From positions 1 to 12,824 of the forward strand of contig QBUN01000385.1 of NCBI GenBank assembly GCA_013180565.1: 12,824 nucleotides of DNA. The letters run 5' to 3'. The notes below the pieces were generated by a model. That model searched no databases and had not been told where the DNA came from. It saw only the letters and a program-made list of their open reading frames with translations. Made by a program: the position numbers and the translations under genes. Below are positions 7,453 to 12,824 of this stretch, in pieces. Numbering within the stretch: the stretch's first letter is position 1; every line of letters begins with the position of its first letter. The DNA is from Candidatus Methanophaga sp. GoMg3.2. Its GTDB lineage: Archaea > Halobacteriota > Syntropharchaeia > Alkanophagales > Methanospirareceae.

Positions 7453-7876
7453 AATAATTAATTTTAGTTTTCGCACGATGATAACCATCCTCCTTATGCC
7501 TCAATGCTTTTGATGCCAATTCATCTGCAGCGGAATTCTTATTCCTTGGTATCCAGTTAAGGGCATACGAATCAAATTTAGATAATTCCTTTATAACCCG
7601 TGCATGGAGCCTTTTTAAATGCGCCTTGTTTATCTTCCATGCGCCTTTTACTTGATTGATTACTAATTTACTATCGCCTTCGATTATGACATGTTTCCAA
7701 CCTAATTCTAATGCTTTTGTGAGCCCAGTTAGAAGCGCCGTATATTCGGCGATATTATTTGTACCCATATCAGGCAATTTTTGCGATATTTTTGCGATTC
7801 TTATCTTATCTTCTATTAAAACTACGCCTATACCCATTTTACCTGGATTTGGTATTGCGGCACCATCAAATTGTAT
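7451..7876 (-). CDS. RNase HI family ribonuclease, start unresolved
   Basis: RNase HI cleaves the RNA strand of RNA-DNA hybrids. The catalytic acids are visible in family context: Asp in IQFDGAAIPNPG (codon 7865-7867), Glu in NNIAEYTALLTG, Asp in IIEGDSKLVINQVKG and Asp in NSAADELASKAL. The first conventional in-frame start, ATG 7837, falls after the first catalytic Asp and would give a dead enzyme, so the protein must begin earlier. In frame upstream there is no ATG, GTG or TTG before a TAA near 7958. I set the end at ATA 7876, just after an AAGGA-like site, as a placeholder. A one-base change in the A7 tract (7876-7882) would join the domain to ATG 7950 (one A more) or GTG 7895 (one A fewer). 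The last codons and TGA overlap the repeat arm. Length from the FDG motif on is normal for this short archaeal/bacterial type. Confidence 0.85.
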   Translation of the reverse strand: MQFDGAAIPNPGKMGIGVVLIEDKIRIAKISQKLPDMGTNNIAEYTALLTGLTKALELGWKHVIIEGDSKLVINQVKGAWKINKAHLKRLHARVIKELSKFDSYALNWIPRNKNSAADELASKALRHKEDGYHRAKTKINY

Positions 7877-7987
7877 TTTTTTCCTTGCGATGCACTTGTT
7901 ACTGTATACGCCCGCATTTCCTCTTTTATCTCGCGGGCGCCCCGCTTCATATTTTTACAATTTCATCGGGAGACATTGTTTGCCATT

Positions 7988-8164
7988 CTATTCCGCTAAC
8001 TGTCTTCTGATTTTGTCTAAAGATTCTTTTGCCAACCAAATCCCCAGATCACGTGCATTTGTAGGCTTTTCCGCCATTTTTTTTTCAAAAGACTTCGGAA
8101 AATATTCCTCTTCGAACTCATGCATAGCGTGAAATACCTGTTTCTTCTTTTTGCTCTTGTTCAT
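7988..8164 (-). CDS. 58-residue partner gene of the proteasome-like protein
   Basis: ATG 8164 lies one base after the TGA of the proteasome-like gene (TGA-A-ATG), so the two are almost certainly translationally linked. The product starts with a lysine-rich stretch (MNKSKKKKQ), then HEFEEEYFPKSFEKKMAEKP, then TNARDLGIWLAKESLDKI, ending QLAE at TAG. It looks like a small, mostly helical, charged protein. I do not recognise the family. Given the tight linkage, a regulator, substrate or antitoxin-like partner of the hydrolase is conceivable, but nothing in the sequence shows which. It is too short for many gene callers and has the same AT-rich composition as its neighbour. Confidence 0.72.
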   Translation of the reverse strand: MNKSKKKKQVFHAMHEFEEEYFPKSFEKKMAEKPTNARDLGIWLAKESLDKIRRQLAE

Positions 8165-8165
8165 T

Positions 8166-9464
8166 TCATCCCACCTTATAGTAGTTTGAGAAGAACTGTG
8201 TATTCAGTTCTGCTTTAAAATAATGTTTTCTCTTAATCCATATAAAACCATCACCTTTAGATATTACTGCGACATCAATTGGTCCACCTACTGTTTCGCT
8301 TTCCATTGTAACTTTGCGCTTGAAAGAAGTTAAGTTTACAAGTGACTCAGCCATTGCTGCAAGTTCATCCTTCGGAAGCATTGAAACAACGGTTGTAATC
8401 GGTCTAACATATTTCCCTTTTCTGTATTTTTCCAACCTTTCGTTATGATCTTTTAGTATATCCTCGCCCATCTTCACCAACTTTTCTTTAAGTTGCTTTT
8501 TTTCTTTTCCGATATATTTTTCTAAACTATCAACAACTATTCCTGCATAATCATTGAATATTTCGGCTAGATAACTTTCCTCAACAATCCTGTATGATGG
8601 ATCAACGCCTTCCATAAATACATCTACCATCTCCCGTTGAGCAAAGGGGATAATTGAAGCGCTTGTTTTGAAGTTTATTTTAACGGATATGTGCTCTTTG
8701 TATTTTAATTTATTATTAACTATTCCTTCGATAAGGAATGCCTCAAGTGAAGGGAACGTATTGTTCTCTCCAAAACCTGCAATTACCACCCCAGACCGAT
8801 CACCTTTTTCAACACCTTCCGGGAATTTCGAAAATAAACTTGCTGCAATTTTATTTAAATGAATTGAATGCATTTTTGATAGTGGCAATTCTTCGAAAAC
8901 GTCTTTTATCGCTTTATCAATGATTTGGCCAAATTTATCGATTAATGTCTTATTGTAACTTTTTGGAATTGAGGGAATGTTAGCGACTTTTTCCCATTTT
9001 CCATAGTGCTCTTTTATTATTTCCGATACTATTTGCGTTATTTCTTCATCAGTAATTTCGCCTTTTTCTTCGATCCTCGAATGTACTCTCTTTGTGATTG
9101 TATCTTTAATAAATTTAAAATACGCGTAAATAGAGCTACGCAGATAATCTTCCTGCACAGAATCGGGGAACAGGGGATTACCATTATCTAAAAACTCTAT
9201 AAAGTCATTGACATAATCGTCCAATGTCTCAAGATTCTTATTACCCAACTTCTTTCTGTAAATCTTAATTATCGTCTCCCAAGGGACACTCATAAAGATA
9301 GCACTTCCATAAATCATTATTCCAACAGGATGGTGTTTTGACAGGGCAAAAAGCTTATTAGCAGAAGTAAAAACCTTTTGGCCAGATTCTCCTGACATTG
9401 TAACTGCACTATCGGACGCAAGAGCTATCGCCTCTTTATTCATTATTACGATTTCTGCTGTCAT
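8166..9464 (-). CDS. proteasome-beta-like Ntn-hydrolase fold protein, 432 residues
   Basis: The N-terminus is MTAEIVIMNKEAIALASD, then NKLFALSKHHPVGIMIYGSA. Removing the initiator Met exposes Thr1, with Asp17 in LASDSAVT and a Lys at 36 in ANKLF, followed by a hydrophobic strand and Gly-Ser. This mirrors proteasome beta/HslV/Anbu catalytic order (Thr1, Asp17, Lys33). At 432 residues it is about twice a beta-subunit. Residues about 65-200 are helical and charged (YRKKLGNKNLETLDDYVNDF). About 220-250 resume a fold-like pattern (KGDRSGVVIAGFGENN, SLEAFLIEG). A coiled segment (EKYIGKEKKQLKEKLVKMGE) follows, and the C-terminus has GGPIDVAVISKGDGFIWIKR. It is likely cytoplasmic; a threonine-type hydrolase is inferred, not proven. 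The ATG at 9464 places Thr at position 2. It is AT-richer than hsdM and sits between recombinase debris and the 58-residue gene. Confidence 0.72.
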   Translation of the reverse strand: MTAEIVIMNKEAIALASDSAVTMSGESGQKVFTSANKLFALSKHHPVGIMIYGSAIFMSVPWETIIKIYRKKLGNKNLETLDDYVNDFIEFLDNGNPLFPDSVQEDYLRSSIYAYFKFIKDTITKRVHSRIEEKGEITDEEITQIVSEIIKEHYGKWEKVANIPSIPKSYNKTLIDKFGQIIDKAIKDVFEELPLSKMHSIHLNKIAASLFSKFPEGVEKGDRSGVVIAGFGENNTFPSLEAFLIEGIVNNKLKYKEHISVKINFKTSASIIPFAQREMVDVFMEGVDPSYRIVEESYLAEIFNDYAGIVVDSLEKYIGKEKKQLKEKLVKMGEDILKDHNERLEKYRKGKYVRPITTVVSMLPKDELAAMAESLVNLTSFKRKVTMESETVGGPIDVAVISKGDGFIWIKRKHYFKAELNTQFFSNYYKVG

Positions 9465-9511
9465 CTCATCTTACATGGAGCGGTATTAAAATAATTTTCG
9501 TCTAATAGCGA

Positions 9512-9550
9512 ATAAGCGAACTCAGCTTCGTTTATCCACGACTCGTGTCG
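9512..9550. repeat. two adjacent short inverted repeats upstream of the proteasome-like gene
   Basis: ATAAGCGAA (9512-9520) and TTCGTTTAT (9527-9535) pair across a 6-base loop with one G-T wobble as plus-strand RNA. Directly after it, CACGA-C-TCGTG (9537-9547) is a second inverted repeat. They lie 48-86 bases before the ATG at 9464, upstream of the weak TATA-like stretch at 9485-9497, so an operator for a dimeric regulator is possible. They could also be debris of a mobile element. Confidence 0.4.
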
Positions 9551-9631
9551 AACTACCCCTCTCTCCATTTCCCCCTCCTCTCATATTAGTGTCCTGTGGA
9601 CTTTTAATTTTACTTATAACGTTTAATACTT

Positions 9632-9796
9632 TCAGGCGTATATATTTCTGTCACTAGTTCTATGTTCCAGCAACTCGTGAATATAGCGAAGGTTTATACT
9701 GCCCTCTGAATGGTGAGTAGCAAAACGGTGGCACAATGTATGGACTCTAATATTCTCAGAAATACGTGCATTATTACGAGTGCCCTGCAAGAATCT
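9632..9796 (-). pseudogene. C-terminal remnant of a tyrosine recombinase/integrase
   Basis: Reading the minus strand to TGA at 9632-9634 gives ENIRVHTLCHRFATHH, then INLRYIHELLEH, then a short DRNIYA end. This matches the Xer/integrase C-terminal signature (VHTLRHSFATHLLE, LRYIQELLGH, then the nucleophile Tyr). The conserved Arg of the LRH motif is Cys here (TGC for CGC), and the downstream Tyr is kept but closely followed by TGA. The same frame stays open to about 9898 without clear recombinase motifs. There is no N-terminal core-binding domain, so this is a non-functional fragment. It marks the site of a past integration beside the restriction system. The rest of 9465-10029 holds the hairpins noted separately and no other gene I can support. 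Confidence 0.8.
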
Positions 9797-10029
9797 TCTC
9801 CAGTGTCCATGTTGTGGCTGTTCTCGATTTAGAGCTGGTAAAGAGCCCGTTTTCTTAGGGGTAAATTTGCCTGTATCCGTACGATACGATGTAAATATTA
9901 AAAAGTAAGTGGGAAATAAGGTATATTAGCATAAATCACAGGAATTATCGCGCGTATTGAATAACGGAAACTCGTAATAGCCCGTCATAACAAAAATTAG
10001 AGTGAATGATTATAAGAAAAAGTGGCAAC

Positions 10030-11145
10030 TCAAAACTCCCCTTTAAACGCCTTGTCAAGAATGCTCGGCACCAATTCCTCTAATTCTTTTTCCGTTTCCG
10101 CTTGTAATCTTTTCAACTCGTCCACCTTAGCCTGAAGCGAATCAAGGTAGGAAGCGATGCGGCGCTGCTCAGGGAGTGGTGGGACAGGAATTTTTTGTGG
10201 ATATATTTTCTTCTGCGAAATGACAGGTTGTGCAGCCTGGTTGGCCTGCTGTCGTAAATCTAGGTAATCTAAGGCAAATACCAGATATTTTTTATCTAAT
10301 CGATCAGAAATATGGGATAGATAAAGAGCATTATCTGTTATCCAAGATTTTTGTTCGGTAACAAAAACACATCCACATCTAGCTCCAACTCTGCCTATTA
10401 CAATTTTTGATTCTTCAAACATATAGCTGGAATACCGCCCTGTAAGTCCCCCTCCTCCATAAACAGGATATGGCATTAAATCGTTCATTTGACCTGAAGT
10501 TAGATTCTCCCCACTACTCAACGAGATAAGATTTCCTATGTTCTCCTTCTCAAAAATGACTGAATCTCGCTCAAATATATACGCCTTTAAAGATTTAATC
10601 AGCGCCTCTAATTCTTCCACCGCCTCAGCCCTGAGCATTCTTGCCTCTTCAATCCTTGCCATCAGGCTTTCAATTCTTGCAACGATGCGCTTTTGCTCTA
10701 CCAGCGAAGGACGGGGGATTTCAATTTCTAAAAACTTTTCTGGTTTAAGCCGGACTCTATTTGTCGTCCCTTTGCTCGCTTTAATGCATTGCCATACAAA
10801 ACTCTTAGTGCTCGTTAAGAAATCAAAGTATTTTGGGGAAAGGTTTTTTTCGTCAATATCATATAATAAAAAATCATTCGTTACTATGGCCCCTTCAAGT
10901 TCCTGAGTAACAAGACCCATAGCACCATTTCTAGCATCAATTCTTGAGATTATAAACTGTCCTTCTTTTGCTAAATACTGCTTCGATTTTATTCTCTGAC
11001 CGATTTTTTCCTCTCTTAATACCACACCTTTATGATGGAGTCTAACTGTAATTTGTTTATATGTTTTTAAAGGATCTATTTCTTCGGATTCTCGGGATAA
11101 GCTAAGTATTTCACTTAACTTTACGGTAGACACCTTACTTTGCAT
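10030..11145 (-). CDS. hsdS: type I restriction-modification specificity subunit (HsdS)
   Basis: The 371-residue HsdS recognises the bipartite DNA target and bridges HsdM and HsdR. It has the standard two-half layout. Target-recognition domain 1 spans about 1-150. A central conserved helical spacer begins IPRPSLVEQKRIVARIESL and includes the EEARMLRAEAVEELEALIKSL helix. Target-recognition domain 2 spans about 198-320 (NIGNLISLSSGENL, PYPVYGGGGLTGRY). The distal spacer is PVPPLPEQRRIASYLDSL, followed by a coiled helix and the typical end ILDKAFKGEF. The two spacer helices form the inter-domain ruler. The ATG at 11145 overlaps the hsdM end by 11 bases. It is somewhat AT-richer than hsdM, as target-recognition domains often are. 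The intact frame and full length argue for a functional gene. Confidence 0.95.
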   Translation of the reverse strand: MQSKVSTVKLSEILSLSRESEEIDPLKTYKQITVRLHHKGVVLREEKIGQRIKSKQYLAKEGQFIISRIDARNGAMGLVTQELEGAIVTNDFLLYDIDEKNLSPKYFDFLTSTKSFVWQCIKASKGTTNRVRLKPEKFLEIEIPRPSLVEQKRIVARIESLMARIEEARMLRAEAVEELEALIKSLKAYIFERDSVIFEKENIGNLISLSSGENLTSGQMNDLMPYPVYGGGGLTGRYSSYMFEESKIVIGRVGARCGCVFVTEQKSWITDNALYLSHISDRLDKKYLVFALDYLDLRQQANQAAQPVISQKKIYPQKIPVPPLPEQRRIASYLDSLQAKVDELKRLQAETEKELEELVPSILDKAFKGEF

Positions 11146-12691
11146 TTTTCCATCCTTCCTTCACCTCGGATTGTATTTCAAACATCAGTTTAGCGATTCT
11201 ATCTTCCTTCTCAATAATACTAGCGACAATCTCTCCCGGTGCTCTGTGTTCTTCTGCTTTAGCTTTATTCGGGTTTTTAATGTCCAGGTTGTAGTTATTC
11301 TTCCCCACGTCATCCGCAGACACCTTCCATGCGTATTCGTTCTCTTCTCTGCGGTCCCACCACTCGAGGGCGGGTCTGAACTCCTCGAACTTCATAGGCT
11401 TTGTCTTTGTGTACTGCTTTCTTCCTTCTGGTAATGGCACCTCATAATACCAGATTTCCTTTGTCGGCCCGTCACGCGCAAAAAATAACAGGTTCGTTTC
11501 TATGTCAGTGTACGGCGCAAAAACGCCCTTTGGCAGCCTTACGATAGTGTAGAGATTAAAGTTTTCCAAAAGCTCCTTCTTTATTCGCTCGGCAACGCCT
11601 GTTCCGAACAACGTCCCGTTAGGCACAACCATACCGCATCTCCCACCATGCATCCCACCAATAGATCGTCTCAATTTCCTCATAATGAGCTGTAAAAACA
11701 GAAGTGCCGTTTCGGAAGTCTGCATATCCTCCGGGAAGTTACCAAGAATCCCGCGCTCCTCCTCACCGCCAAAAGGCGGATTGGTCATGATCACATCCAC
11801 CCTATCTTTTTCGCCGATCTCCCTCAAGTAGAACCGCAGCGAATTCCCCGGATCGATCTGCGGATGTTCAAGCCCGTGAAGTAAGAGATTCATCTGCCCC
11901 AGTAGGTACGGCAATGGTTTAGCCTCACCGCCGTATATGGACTCTCGTTGCAATATCTCCCTGTTCCCGGTGGTATTAACCTGCTTCAGCAGATGTTCAT
12001 ACGTCTCCGCCAGAAAACCACCGGTGCCACATGCAGGGTCAAGAACCGTCTCACCCAATTGTGGATCCATCACCTCAACGATGAAGCGAACCACGGGACG
12101 CGGCGTGTAAAACTCGCCGGAATCGCCAGCGGTATCTCGCATCTCCTTGAGCATGCTCTCGTAAAGGTGAGATAGTGTGTGTATCTCTTCCGTTGACGTG
12201 AAGTTGATGCTGTTGATCTTGTTTACTACGTCTCTGAGAAGATAGCCGTTTATCATACGGTTAATCGTGCCCCGGAATACAGTAGCTATTACATCTCGTC
12301 TGTCACCACCGTCAGCACCCTGGAGAGACCGGAGATAAGCAAAAAGCCCGGGACCACGGGTTCCGTCAGGACGTACCGCTTCGTCATTGTTAATGAACGC
12401 GATAAGCTCATCGCCCGTTATCCCCCCCTCTTTCGCAGCCCAGTCACGCCAGCGGTATGGTATTTCGATTGCAGGTACGTATCGAGCACCATGCAAAAGC
12501 GCGTCTGCCTCGCGGATCTTCTCCATATCATCGAGAAATTTAAGGAACATTATCCAGGTCAGCATCGGGAGACGGTCTAAATCGCCACTCAAACCTTTGT
12601 CCTTTCTCATGATGTCCCGGCATGACTTGATGATGCTCGCAAGCTGCTGTGCAGATGTCTTCGTCATTTTATCGCTTTTCTTTTGCGTCAT
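11135..12691 (-). CDS. hsdM: type I restriction-modification methyltransferase subunit (HsdM)
   Basis: The 518-residue HsdM is an N6-adenine DNA methyltransferase that works as an HsdM2-HsdS complex using S-adenosylmethionine. The N-terminal helical domain (about 10-185) includes LDRLPMLTWIMFLKFLDDME. GEFYTPRPVV (192-201) precedes SAM motif I DPACGTGGF (218-226). The catalytic motif IV is NPPF (304-307). A GxFAPYTDIETNLLFF segment follows in the second half of the core. The start could be ATG 12691 or the internal Met9; both keep all domains, and a TATA-like TTTATATG at 12701-12708 sits just upstream, suggesting an almost leaderless message. Its end overlaps the start of hsdS. Coding DNA is GC-richer than that of the downstream genes. 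No hsdR is visible in the window. Confidence 0.95.
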   Translation of the reverse strand: MTQKKSDKMTKTSAQQLASIIKSCRDIMRKDKGLSGDLDRLPMLTWIMFLKFLDDMEKIREADALLHGARYVPAIEIPYRWRDWAAKEGGITGDELIAFINNDEAVRPDGTRGPGLFAYLRSLQGADGGDRRDVIATVFRGTINRMINGYLLRDVVNKINSINFTSTEEIHTLSHLYESMLKEMRDTAGDSGEFYTPRPVVRFIVEVMDPQLGETVLDPACGTGGFLAETYEHLLKQVNTTGNREILQRESIYGGEAKPLPYLLGQMNLLLHGLEHPQIDPGNSLRFYLREIGEKDRVDVIMTNPPFGGEEERGILGNFPEDMQTSETALLFLQLIMRKLRRSIGGMHGGRCGMVVPNGTLFGTGVAERIKKELLENFNLYTIVRLPKGVFAPYTDIETNLLFFARDGPTKEIWYYEVPLPEGRKQYTKTKPMKFEEFRPALEWWDRREENEYAWKVSADDVGKNNYNLDIKNPNKAKAEEHRAPGEIVASIIEKEDRIAKLMFEIQSEVKEGWKNAK

Positions 12692-12698
12692 TTCTCAT

Positions 12699-12712
12699 TG
12701 CATATAAAGTAT
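12699..12712 (-). promoter_or_regulatory. TATA-like box of the hsdM-hsdS operon
   Basis: On the minus strand GCTATACTTTATATGCAATG lies 8-25 bases before ATG 12691. The position implies a very short leader, and Met9 may be used instead. It is the only AT-rich promoter-like core near the gene, and supports transcription of hsdM-hsdS from here rather than from a gene further upstream. Confidence 0.4.
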
Positions 12713-12755
12713 AGCCTCCTTCTATTTGAGAGACGGATTTTTTCTTTTTTGTTTC

Positions 12756-12784
12756 ATCTGTGTTAATCTGCGTTAATCTGTGTC
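12756..12784. repeat. second copy of the 29-base repeat arm
   Basis: ATCTGTG followed by TTAATCTGCG and TTAATCTGTG, ending TC, matches the right arm at 7424-7452 with two differences (CG/TG swaps between units). Similarity continues about 14 bases further (ATAATT and a T-run in both). No good left arm is present; only GACGGATTTTTT at 12732-12743 resembles its start. Beyond it to 12824 the sequence is T-rich with no gene seen. Confidence 0.8.
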
Positions 12785-12824
12785 TATAATTTATTTTTTC
12801 TTGTTGATTCTTTCTCCTCTAATA

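Noticed and set aside
7988..7990. TAG of the 58-residue gene as a pyrrolysine codon with read-through.
   Set aside because: Read-through adds only about ten residues before TAA (NGKQCLPMKL), with no sign of a conserved extension.
7656..8132. A 158-residue plus-strand open frame crossing RNase HI and the 58-residue gene.
   Set aside because: It is antisense to the RNase HI catalytic motifs and to the coupled small gene, with a biased hydrophobic/Ser composition.
9530..9600. A tRNA gene on the minus strand suggested by GTTCGACAC.
   Set aside because: No cloverleaf can be formed: there is no acceptor stem, anticodon arm or matching D arm in the flanking bases.

Overview
The window looks archaeal, most likely from a methanogen or ANME-type euryarchaeon. 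The case rests on an NMD3 homologue (an archaeal/eukaryotic ribosome-biogenesis factor), a short SelB-like elongation-factor paralogue of the kind known mainly from methanogens (aSelBL), AT-rich TATA-type promoters close upstream of start codons, and a methanogen-style mix of small conserved genes. I cannot name a genus from this sequence alone.

Layout. Positions 1-210 hold at most the tail of a plus-strand gene. Positions 210-1808 carry, on the minus strand, the aSelBL gene followed by a gene for a NifU/IscU-type Fe-S scaffold. Positions 1954-5261 hold a divergent pair: a six-helix membrane protein (minus) and an RND/MMPL-family transporter (plus). Each has an in-frame TGA near its start, and the transporter also has a one-base insertion near its end, so both are broken as read. 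Positions 5272-7353 are a minus-strand housekeeping block: a small zinc-ribbon protein, a PPC/DUF296 protein, NMD3 (8 bases after the PPC gene) and an overlooked 55-residue gene with its own TATA box.

From about 7387 to the right edge the character changes to accessory DNA. An imperfect 29-base inverted repeat built from 10-base units separates the zinc-ribbon gene from an RNase HI gene whose start is unresolved. Upstream lie a 58-residue gene and, one base from it, a 432-residue protein whose N-terminus looks like a proteasome beta-subunit (Thr1/Asp17/Lys36 after Met removal). Then come a 565-base stretch with a hairpin cluster and the decayed C-terminus of a tyrosine recombinase, and the overlapping hsdM-hsdS genes of a type I restriction-modification system. 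A second copy of the same 29-base repeat lies just upstream of hsdM, so like-oriented copies bracket this block. No hsdR is in the window; it may lie beyond the right edge.

The most interesting parts are the proteasome-like protein with its 58-residue partner between recombinase debris and a restriction system, and the concentration of reading-frame lesions (two in-frame TGAs, one clear frameshift, two possible A/T-tract frameshifts). The lesions could be real decay or assembly error; raw reads would decide.
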